From an uncultured Treponema sp. (GTDB lineage: Bacteria > Spirochaetota > Spirochaetia > Treponematales > Treponemataceae): a stretch of DNA of 12,255 bases. The position numbers and the translations under genes were made by a program. This document shows, piece by piece, positions 1 through 5,730 of the stretch (position 1 is its first letter; every line of letters begins with the position of its first letter). A model generated the notes under the pieces. That model saw only the letters and a program-made list of their open reading frames with translations, was not told the DNA's origin and did not search any database. The stretch spans positions 1-12,255 of the forward strand of contig CALGGS010000250.1 in the NCBI GenBank assembly GCA_937915735.1, in the 5' to 3' direction.

Positions 1-84
1 AAATTATCTTCGCTGCCTGACCTTGCAAGAGGCTTTTGAAAATATAAAAATGAATTAGTTTTTTCAAAAATGCCGCTGTCTTTA
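1..84. other. Window-edge stretch, possible tail of an upstream gene
   Basis: One plus-strand frame is open from base 2 to a TAG stop at 56-58 and would give an 18-residue tail ending AFENIKMN. Another frame is open from base 1 to a TGA at 37-39. Either could be the end of an upstream gene, but both are too short to judge. Nothing else recognisable precedes the promoter at 85. Confidence 0.25.
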
Positions 85-114
85 TTGACCGAGAACTCAA
101 AAATTTGGTATAAT
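85..114 (+). promoter_or_regulatory. Sigma70-type promoter of the rpsF operon
   Basis: A -35 box TTGACC lies at 85-90 and a perfect -10 box TATAAT at 109-114, with an 18-base spacer. Transcription should begin near 121, giving an untranslated leader of about 57 bases before rpsF. This is the only strong promoter seen upstream of rpsF-ssb-rpsR-rplI, so it probably drives the whole operon. Confidence 0.8.
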
Positions 115-129
115 TCTGTTCAACCCCTT

Positions 130-149
130 GAATCTGCGTATGCGGATTC
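130..149 (+). promoter_or_regulatory. Stem-loop in the rpsF leader
   Basis: GAATCTGC (130-137) pairs with GCGGATTC (142-149) around the tetraloop GTAT, giving an 8-base-pair stem with one G-U pair. It sits between the likely transcription start and the ribosome binding site AAGGAG (161-166). Ribosomal protein operons are often autoregulated through leader structures, and S6:S18 leader motifs are known in many bacteria, but I do not see the characteristic CCG-bulge arrangement of that motif here. Function is therefore open. Confidence 0.4.
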
Positions 150-177
150 CAAATGTCCATAAGGAGAACATACACTT

Positions 178-471
178 ATGAAAAAGTATGAACTCATGAC
201 TATCTATCCAATCGAGGAAGATAAGTTCAAAGACGGCACAGAAAAGGTAAAGGCCGTTCTCGCACAGTTCGGTGCAACAGTCGAAAAAGAAGAGTCTTAC
301 GGAGACCGTGACCTCGCTTACGAAATCAACAGAGTTAAACGCGGTCGATTCGTTCTTTTCACAGTCAAGGCAAATCCTGCCAAAATCACTGAAATTAACA
401 CTCAGTTCCACTTGAACAACAATTTGCTCAAGTCTCTTTTCGTTAAGATTGACGACAAAGAAGCAAAATAA
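178..471 (+). CDS. rpsF: 30S ribosomal protein S6
   Basis: This 97-residue protein begins MKKYELMTIYPIEED, the usual opening strand of S6, and continues with the conserved GDRDLAYEI and KRGRFVLFTV stretches. The length is normal for the family. S6 binds 16S rRNA in the platform of the small subunit as a heterodimer with S18, whose gene lies two places downstream. The ATG at 178 is preceded by AAGGAG at 161-166. It is the first gene of the rpsF-ssb-rpsR-rplI operon, read from the promoter at 85-114, and a 39-base gap separates it from ssb. Assignment is secure. Confidence 0.97.
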   Translation: MKKYELMTIYPIEEDKFKDGTEKVKAVLAQFGATVEKEESYGDRDLAYEINRVKRGRFVLFTVKANPAKITEINTQFHLNNNLLKSLFVKIDDKEAK

Positions 472-510
472 TTCTGTTTTCCACTAAATCCCAAAAAACG
501 GAGGCAAAAA

Positions 511-1044
511 ATGACTGACATCAATAGCATTACAATCGTAGGACGACTTACCCGTGATTTAAATGGCAGTGACCAGCGCGAATACGCTTTTACTCCGAAC
601 GGACAGGCTCGTGCCAACATTAGCATTGCTGTCAACCGCAGCCGAAAGCAGGGAGACCAGTGGGTAGACGAAGCAAATTATTTTGATGTCACAATTTGGG
701 GAAAGTCAGCGGAAAATCTTCTGCCATATCTTAAAAAAGGTACAAGGGTAGGGGTCGAAGGCTACTTAAAACAAGATCGCTGGCAGGACAAAACTACGGG
801 CCAGACAAGAAGCCGTGTTTCAATCGTTGCAAACAATATCCAGCTTCTTGGCGGAAATTCGGGAAATAATGGCGGCACTAACGCTGCTGGGGGTTACACT
901 CCGAGATTCCAGCCAAACAATCAGGCAAATAGTTTCGCTCCTTCACAGGCGCAAGCTCCAAGTCAGGACTTCCCGCCTTATGACGATCAGAGTTTCGGTG
1001 GACCTGCATCTGACGGTGGATTCCCAGAAGACATTCCATTCTAA
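511..1044 (+). CDS. ssb: Single-stranded DNA-binding protein
   Basis: The protein has 177 residues. Residues 1-114 form the OB-fold domain, opening ITIVGRLTRD, with the conserved NYFDVTIWGKSAENLLPYLKKG block. A flexible Gly/Asn/Gln/Pro-rich linker covers about 115-165. The C-terminal tail ends in PEDIPF, the acidic tip by which SSB recruits replication and repair partners. It coats single-stranded DNA during replication, recombination and repair. GGAGG at 500-504 sets the ATG at 511. Its position between the S6 and S18 genes is the common bacterial arrangement, so it should be transcribed with the ribosomal protein genes. Confidence 0.96.
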   Translation: MTDINSITIVGRLTRDLNGSDQREYAFTPNGQARANISIAVNRSRKQGDQWVDEANYFDVTIWGKSAENLLPYLKKGTRVGVEGYLKQDRWQDKTTGQTRSRVSIVANNIQLLGGNSGNNGGTNAAGGYTPRFQPNNQANSFAPSQAQAPSQDFPPYDDQSFGGPASDGGFPEDIPF

Positions 1045-1081
1045 ATATCCGTTTTTCGGACACTTCCAATAGGAGAAAATT

Positions 1082-1384
1082 ATGTCAGACGAAGTTAAAA
1101 ACGAAGTCGAAGTAAAAGATACAAATGTTGCGACAGAAGGTCGTGACGGTGAAGATAAAGGCCGCAAAGGTAAATTCTTCACTCGAAAAAAGGTTTGCCG
1201 TTTCTGTACAAACAAAGCAAAAATTGACTACAAAGATCCAGATGGTCTTCGAAGATTCACGACAGAACGCGGCAAGATTCTTCCACGCCGCATCACTGGT
1301 ACTTGCGCTAAACATCAGCGTGAGCTCACTGTAGCTATCAAACGGGCACGCAACATCTGCTTGTTGCCATTCGTAACAGAGTAA
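1082..1384 (+). CDS. rpsR: 30S ribosomal protein S18
   Basis: A protein of 100 residues. The S18 core runs from about residue 30 to 100 and includes the KIDYKDPDGLRRFTTERGKI and LPRRITGTC blocks. Cys39, Cys42, Cys75 and His78 form a C-X2-C plus C-X2-H set, indicating a zinc-binding type of S18. Residues 1-26 are a strongly acidic extension that short S18 proteins lack. S18 pairs with S6 on the small-subunit platform. AGGAG at 1071-1075 precedes the ATG at 1082, and rplI starts 13 bases after the stop. Confidence 0.96.
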   Translation: MSDEVKNEVEVKDTNVATEGRDGEDKGRKGKFFTRKKVCRFCTNKAKIDYKDPDGLRRFTTERGKILPRRITGTCAKHQRELTVAIKRARNICLLPFVTE

Positions 1385-1397
1385 GGAGACCAGTAAG

Positions 1398-1943
1398 ATG
1401 AAAGTTATTCTTTATACAGATGTTAAACACCTTGGTGAAATGGGTGATGTAAAAAATGTTGCTAACGGTTACGCTCGCAACTTCCTTTTTCCTCATATGT
1501 ACGCTGTTCCGTACAATGACCAGACTGTAGCTTACTTCGAGTCTCGAAAAGAAGAAATCGAAGCTCGAAAAGAGCAGAAACGAAAGGACGCTGCAAGCAC
1601 AAAAGACAAGCTTGAATCTCTTACAGTTGAGCTCAAAATGCCAGCTGCCTCAAACGGTAAGCTCTTTGGTTCTGTTTCAGCACTTACTGTTTCAGAATAT
1701 CTTGCTAAAAACGGCTTCGACATTGAGCGCAAGAGAATCGAAATTCCTGGAAACACAATCAAATCAGTTGGTAATTACCACTGTACGATTCATCTTTATG
1801 AGTCGGCAAATGCAGAAGTTAAAATTTCTGTAGTAGCTCAGGAAGATGAGAATGCTAAAAAAGCAGAGCCTAAAAAGGCTAAAAAAGAAGAGGCTGTTGC
1901 ACAAAACGCAGACGCTGCTTCTGAAGAAGCAAAAGCTGAGTAA
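1398..1943 (+). CDS. rplI: 50S ribosomal protein L9 with long charged tail
   Basis: Residues 1-149 match L9: the N-terminal rRNA-binding domain carries the family signature GEMGDVKNVANGYARNFL (13-30), a long Lys/Glu-rich connecting helix covers about 41-75, and the C-terminal domain begins near 80 (KLFGSVSALTVSEYL). L9 is usually about 150 residues; this one has 181. The extra residues 150-181 are a low-complexity Lys/Ala/Glu tail. L9 sits at the base of the L1 stalk of the large subunit. The gene follows rpsR closely with AAGGAG upstream of the ATG and is the last gene before the intrinsic terminator at 1964-2009. Confidence 0.96.
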   Translation: MKVILYTDVKHLGEMGDVKNVANGYARNFLFPHMYAVPYNDQTVAYFESRKEEIEARKEQKRKDAASTKDKLESLTVELKMPAASNGKLFGSVSALTVSEYLAKNGFDIERKRIEIPGNTIKSVGNYHCTIHLYESANAEVKISVVAQEDENAKKAEPKKAKKEEAVAQNADAASEEAKAE

Positions 1944-1963
1944 TTTTTAATTACTTTATTTGT

Positions 1964-2009
1964 AAAAGCCACACGGATTCGATTTTTCAGAGCTGTGTGG
2001 CTTTTTTTT
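1964..2009 (+). terminator. Intrinsic terminator after rplI
   Basis: AAAAGCCACAC (1964-1974) pairs with GTGTGGCTTTT (1995-2005), with a 20-base loop that can pair further in part. A run of eight T (2002-2009) follows. It is a textbook rho-independent terminator that closes the ribosomal operon 20 bases after rplI and separates it from dnaB. Confidence 0.9.
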
Positions 2010-2014
2010 ATGAA

Positions 2015-2043
2015 TTGTCATTTCGAGATTGTCGAGAAATTTA
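2015..2043 (+). repeat. Possible REP-like remnant in front of dnaB
   Basis: The stretch GTCATTTCGAG (2017-2027) followed by TCGAGAAAT (2032-2040) resembles, from memory, widely dispersed short imperfect palindromes of the type GTCATTTCGAG..CGAGAAAT found between genes in several bacterial groups. It fills the gap between the rplI terminator and the dnaB ribosome binding site. A weak -35-like TTGTCA lies at 2015-2020, but no good -10 box follows at the right spacing, so the dnaB promoter is uncertain. Confidence 0.35.
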
Positions 2044-2058
2044 TTTCGGAGGAAAATT

Positions 2059-3390
2059 ATGGATTCTGTTTTGAAGGACACCGTACCGCCACATAATGAC
2101 GAGGCTGAGCGCGCGACACTTGGCGCAATGCTTTTAAATTGGGGCTCTGTCAGTCAGATTGCAACTCTTTTGCGTGCCGAGCATTTTTACAGCCAGCAGA
2201 ATCAGGTGATTTTCCATGCAATGATGCGTCTTTTTTCCAAGGGCGAAACCTGCGACACTCTTGCCCTTGTTGAGGAGCTTTCTAAAAACGGCGAGCTGGA
2301 AAAGTCGGGTGGGGCGGCCTATATTGCTTCCCTTACAGATGTCGTTCCGACGGCGGCAAATATCGAGTATTACGCAAAAATTGTTTTTGAGCGGGCGACA
2401 AGGCGAAGTCTTATAAATGTCTCTCATGAAATAAAAGCTTCTGCTTTTGATGAAACAAGGGACTCAAAGCTGATTCTTGAAGAGGCTGAAAAAAAGATTT
2501 TTGATTTGGCCGACAACGAGCAGACGACCGTCGTTCATTCTATGGGCGAAATAGTTCCGCTTACGGTCGATATGATAGAAAAGAATTACAAGAGCAAAAA
2601 TACCTTTACTGGCGTTCCTTCTGGATTTACGAAACTTGATACGATGACCAGTGGCTTTCAAAAGGCCGAGCTTGTAATTATTGGCGCCCGCCCTTCAATG
2701 GGAAAAACAGCTCTTGCCCTTAATATGATGGAGCATATCGCCGTAACCAAAAAAATTCCCTGCGGATTTTTCTCTTTGGAAATGTCTCATGCGCAGATTG
2801 GCCAGCGACTTTTGTCTCAGAACGCGCGGATTCCTGGCACAAAACTCAGGACAGGTATGCTAAAGATTGATGACTTTCAGAAAATCAATGATGCGGCCGG
2901 CCGTTGCTATGATGCTCCTCTTTACATCGTTGATACTCCGAATATGCAGCTTATTGATTTGCGAGCCATGGCGCGTCGTATGAGGGCAAATTATGGCGTT
3001 GAAGTGATTTTTATTGATTATATCGGCCTTATCGCCACAGAAAACAGCTCAGCCCCTGTTTATGAGCAAGTAAGTGAAATCTCAAAATCCTTAAAATCTT
3101 TGGCCCGTGAGCTTAATATTCCGATTGTTGCCCTTTGTCAGGTTAGCCGTGATGCCGAAGGAAACGAACCTTCCTTGAATCAGCTGCGTGGTTCTGGCTC
3201 AATCGAGCAGGATGCTGATGTCGTAATGTTCATTCATCGTGAGCGAAAAAAGCAGGAGGATGGGGAAGCGGAGCCTGTGCAGGATGCAAAAATCATCGTT
3301 GCAAAGCAGCGTAACGGACCGATTGGCGATGTTCCTCTCTTGTTCTTAAGCTCAATCACTCGCTTTGAAAACAAGGCGAATGAGGACTAA
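2059..3390 (+). CDS. dnaB: Replicative DNA helicase DnaB
   Basis: A 443-residue protein of normal DnaB length. The N-terminal collar domain (about 1-150) contains PPHNDEAERATLGAML. The RecA-like motor domain (from about 180) has FTGVPSGFTKLD, Walker A GARPSMGKT (209-217), the FFSLEMS motif, Walker B with IFIDYIGL (Asp320) and QLRGSGSIEQDADVV. It is the hexameric helicase that unwinds DNA at the replication fork. The reading frame is open upstream to a TTG at 2029, but the ATG at 2059 has GGAGG at 2048-2052 and gives the standard N-terminus, so I chose 2059. The stop overlaps the end of the convergent cca gene by 4 bases, leaving no room for a separate terminator. Confidence 0.96.
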   Translation: MDSVLKDTVPPHNDEAERATLGAMLLNWGSVSQIATLLRAEHFYSQQNQVIFHAMMRLFSKGETCDTLALVEELSKNGELEKSGGAAYIASLTDVVPTAANIEYYAKIVFERATRRSLINVSHEIKASAFDETRDSKLILEEAEKKIFDLADNEQTTVVHSMGEIVPLTVDMIEKNYKSKNTFTGVPSGFTKLDTMTSGFQKAELVIIGARPSMGKTALALNMMEHIAVTKKIPCGFFSLEMSHAQIGQRLLSQNARIPGTKLRTGMLKIDDFQKINDAAGRCYDAPLYIVDTPNMQLIDLRAMARRMRANYGVEVIFIDYIGLIATENSSAPVYEQVSEISKSLKSLARELNIPIVALCQVSRDAEGNEPSLNQLRGSGSIEQDADVVMFIHRERKKQEDGEAEPVQDAKIIVAKQRNGPIGDVPLLFLSSITRFENKANED

Positions 3391-4796
3391 GCCGGCTTAT
3401 TTGCCAAATTTCTTGCGACTTCTAAAAGCTTTTCCTTGTCGTTCATCTCCGGATCATCCAAGACGCATTGGAAAAGCTCGCTTAAAATTGAGCCTAGTCT
3501 TTTCCCTGCGGGAATTCCCTCTTTTATTAGGTCATTTCCGTTTACGGCCAAATCCTTTAGCGACAACGCGTTTTCCTTCGACAATATTTCCTCAAGTCGG
3601 TCACGCAAAATCACCAGCTGTTTAATTCCATCGCTTGAAGGCTCTGGCTTTCTCCTGTATTTTCCGTACATGTCTGCCAGCCTTAAGTCAAAAATGTCAT
3701 CAAGGTTTTCTTTTCCGATTTTTACGATAAAACGGCGCAGAGCCGCATCTGACCAGTCTTCCTGGAAATGGAACATATGATTCTCAACTAAGTGAGCCAC
3801 AGAATCCACGACAGAATTCGGAAATTTTAATCGGCTAAGGAGAGGCCTGACAAGCTCGCTTGAATAAAGCTCATGCCTGTAAAAATGTATGATTTCAACG
3901 AAATTTTTTGAGCCGTATGGAATCTCTCGCTTTTCGACAGAACGGGCCTTTACTTTTCCGATGTCGTGAAAAAGGGCTGCAAGTCTGATTATCGGCTTAT
4001 CTTTAGGCGCTCCGTCACATGCGTAGAGATTATGATCCAATACATCAAAAACATGAAAACTTCGGGCATCCTTTTGACTGCAATTTCTGCAGTCGGCTAG
4101 CTCTGGAATGAAAAATTTTAAAAGTCCTGTTTCCTCAAGCTTATGAAGAGAAAATGAAGGCTCGTCTGTCTTTAAAATTTTTTCGAATTCATCCCTGAAT
4201 CTTTCCAGTGATATTGATTTTATTTTTTCCTGAACTTCTGGAACTTTTATTGCTTCAAAGGTTTCGCTTTTGATTTTAAAACCGAGCTGGCCTGAAAATC
4301 GAATTGCCCTGATTGGCCTTAGTCCGTCTTCCAAAAAACGCTCCCGCGCACTTCCAACCGTTCTTATGAGCTTGTTTTTTATGTCTTTCTGTCCGTCAAA
4401 GGGGTCAATTATAGAGCCGTCGTTCAGACTTGCGGCTATTGCGTTCATCGTAAAGTCACGGCGGGAAAGATCTTCTTCAAGAGTGGCGTCGAAGCTTACG
4501 CTGTCAGGGTGGCGGCCGTCTGAATATCCGGATTCGCTTCTGAAGGTTGTTGCCTCGATTTCTTTTCCCATAAAATGAATGGTGACTGTTCCGTGCTTGA
4601 TTCCGGTCGGAATAACCTTATGAAAGATTCTGATTATGTCTTCGCTTTTTGCGTTAGTCGTAATGTCCCAGTCATTTGCAGTCTTTCCAAGCAAAACATC
4701 CCTGACCGCTCCTCCGACAAGATATGCCTCAAATCCGTTTTTTACAAATATATCGTTTAATTTTTTTAAAAGCTCTGGAATCTTAATTGATTTCAT
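3387..4796 (-). CDS. cca: tRNA nucleotidyltransferase (CCA-adding type, with HD domain)
   Basis: A 469-residue class II nucleotidyltransferase. It has motif A GGAVRD (28-33) with the metal-binding pair Asp42/Asp44 (DWD), RRDFTMNA (112-119) and EDGLRPIRAIRF (156-167), which carries the base-selecting residues. It also has an HD domain with His248, His254 and HD at 277-278 (ALFHDIGK). It builds or repairs the 3' CCA end of tRNAs; a split CC-adding or A-adding enzyme, or a poly(A) polymerase, cannot be excluded from sequence alone. The start gives the normal 27 residues before motif A. No Shine-Dalgarno sequence precedes it. Instead an extended -10 promoter lies directly in front (4803-4811), which suggests a leaderless mRNA. 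The 3' end overlaps dnaB. Confidence 0.9.
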   Translation of the reverse strand: MKSIKIPELLKKLNDIFVKNGFEAYLVGGAVRDVLLGKTANDWDITTNAKSEDIIRIFHKVIPTGIKHGTVTIHFMGKEIEATTFRSESGYSDGRHPDSVSFDATLEEDLSRRDFTMNAIAASLNDGSIIDPFDGQKDIKNKLIRTVGSARERFLEDGLRPIRAIRFSGQLGFKIKSETFEAIKVPEVQEKIKSISLERFRDEFEKILKTDEPSFSLHKLEETGLLKFFIPELADCRNCSQKDARSFHVFDVLDHNLYACDGAPKDKPIIRLAALFHDIGKVKARSVEKREIPYGSKNFVEIIHFYRHELYSSELVRPLLSRLKFPNSVVDSVAHLVENHMFHFQEDWSDAALRRFIVKIGKENLDDIFDLRLADMYGKYRRKPEPSSDGIKQLVILRDRLEEILSKENALSLKDLAVNGNDLIKEGIPAGKRLGSILSELFQCVLDDPEMNDKEKLLEVARNLANKPA

Positions 4797-4802
4797 AGGA
4801 AT

Positions 4803-4811
4803 ATTATATCA
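4803..4811 (-). promoter_or_regulatory. Extended -10 promoter right in front of cca
   Basis: On the minus strand the sequence reads TGATATAATATTCCTATG up to the cca start. It is a TGnTATAAT extended -10 box, with TATAAT at 4808-4803. Only six bases separate the -10 box from the start codon, so transcription would begin at or next to the A of the ATG. The -35 region, inside the end of the membrane protein gene, is poor, as is common for extended -10 promoters. Confidence 0.6.
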
Positions 4812-4821
4812 AAAATTCCAC

Positions 4822-5265
4822 TTAAAAATCGATACCTTCCGAAAGTAAATTTATTGAAAGCGACAGGATAGAAATGACAAGGCTTGCTAAAAAAATCAAA
4901 ATATAAGAAATCAGATGAAAGATTAGCCGAAATTTTTTGTCTTTTATTGTGAAAAAAATACACTCAAAAATGGCTGTCCCTGAAAAAAAAGTGAGTGAAA
5001 TGGCAATCGAGGCGATAATCGTTAAGATGAGGGATAAATTGGAGTCCAAAAAGCCTTGCCTGTTTCCTGTCATAAAAAAAAGAATAGTCGCAATGAGCGT
5101 AAGTGAAAGAAAAACCGTAGCCCGGCGCGTTAGCCGTAAAAGCGGAGGAAGCCTGCGGGAGACTTTTCTCCTGAAAGGAAGGCTTTTCTGCACATCTTCG
5201 ACTTTGTCAACGGGTTCGAGTTCTTCTATGTCGTCTGCTTCTTCAAAATTTAGGACACTTTCCAT
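4822..5265 (-). CDS. Small three-helix membrane protein, unknown function
   Basis: I do not recognise this 147-residue protein. Residues 1-25 are acidic and 30-48 strongly basic (RRKVSRR, RLTRRA). Three hydrophobic segments follow at about 49-66, 77-106 and 112-141. The basic stretch just before the first helix points to a cytoplasmic N-terminus. There is no signal peptide, lipobox or catalytic motif. The ATG at 5265 has no Shine-Dalgarno sequence and no in-frame alternative nearby, so it relies on the minus-strand promoter at 5297-5325 with a leader of about 25 bases. The gene ends 25 bases before cca and may be partly cotranscribed with it. Confidence 0.75.
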   Translation of the reverse strand: MESVLNFEEADDIEELEPVDKVEDVQKSLPFRRKVSRRLPPLLRLTRRATVFLSLTLIATILFFMTGNRQGFLDSNLSLILTIIASIAISLTFFSGTAIFECIFFTIKDKKFRLIFHLISYILIFLASLVISILSLSINLLSEGIDF

Positions 5266-5267
5266 TG

Positions 5268-5296
5268 TTGAATTGCTTTTAATAAAAAGATATAAT
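5268..5296 (+). promoter_or_regulatory. Promoter of aroH-mfd
   Basis: A -35 box TTGAAT (5268-5273) and a perfect -10 box TATAAT (5291-5296) are 17 bases apart. Transcription should start near 5303, about 46 bases before aroH. Its -10 box abuts the -10 box of the opposing minus-strand promoter. Confidence 0.7.
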
Positions 5297-5325
5297 ATTT
5301 TACTTCATTTAAGTTCGATTTACAA
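5297..5325 (-). promoter_or_regulatory. Opposing promoter of the membrane protein gene
   Basis: On the minus strand, TTGTAA (5325-5320) and TAAAAT (5302-5297) are separated by 17 bases. The expected start is near 5290, about 25 bases before the ATG at 5265. The core overlaps the region that RNA polymerase must cover at the plus-strand aroH promoter. Confidence 0.5.
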
Positions 5326-5348
5326 TAAAAAATCATAAGGAAAAAATA

Positions 5349-5726
5349 ATGTCAAAAAGACTTTTTGCCATTCGCGGGGCTACAGGTGCAGAAAACAATG
5401 CTGAGTCTATCAGGAAAAATGTGTGTGAAATGTGCCTTTCACTCTTTAAAAAAAATAAGCTCACTCAAAATGATTTCGTTTCAATTCAATTTACTATTAC
5501 TGACGATTTGGATGCGATGAATCCGGCGGCGGCTCTCAGAAAGGGACAAAGTGATTTTGATGTTTCTTCAATTCCGCTTTTTTGCTCACAGGAGCCAAAA
5601 ATTAAAGGTTCTCCAGAAAAAATGATTCGCATTATGATTACGGTTTATATGGACGAAAAGGCAACTCCTGCTCCTGTTTACATAAACGGAGGTGAAAAGC
5701 TTCGTCCGGATTTCGCAAATAAATAA
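5349..5726 (+). CDS. aroH: Chorismate mutase, AroH class
   Basis: A 125-residue protein of the usual length for monofunctional AroH-type chorismate mutases. It opens with the family motif FAIRGATGAE and later has PLFCSQE and IRIMITVY. The residues corresponding to the Bacillus subtilis active site (Arg7, Cys75, Glu78, Arg90, Tyr108) are present as Arg9, Cys79, Glu82, Arg94 and Tyr111. The enzyme converts chorismate to prephenate, the branch point to phenylalanine and tyrosine. AAGG at 5337-5340 precedes the ATG. mfd begins four bases after the stop, so the two genes form an operon from the promoter at 5268-5296, although their functions are unrelated. Confidence 0.9.
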   Translation: MSKRLFAIRGATGAENNAESIRKNVCEMCLSLFKKNKLTQNDFVSIQFTITDDLDAMNPAAALRKGQSDFDVSSIPLFCSQEPKIKGSPEKMIRIMITVYMDEKATPAPVYINGGEKLRPDFANK

Positions 5727-5730
5727 AAAT

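Noticed and set aside
97..411. Minus-strand ORF opposite rpsF
   Set aside because: It is the shadow of rpsF and its promoter region, with no family resemblance and no ribosome binding site.
2029..2058. Upstream TTG start for dnaB
   Set aside because: No ribosome binding site precedes it, while GGAGG lies at the right distance before the ATG at 2059 and the extra ten residues are not typical of DnaB.
5692..5730. GTG start of mfd overlapping aroH
   Set aside because: The added 13 residues do not resemble Mfd N-termini, and the sequence encodes the conserved end of AroH; MDSILSKYL at 5731 fits better.
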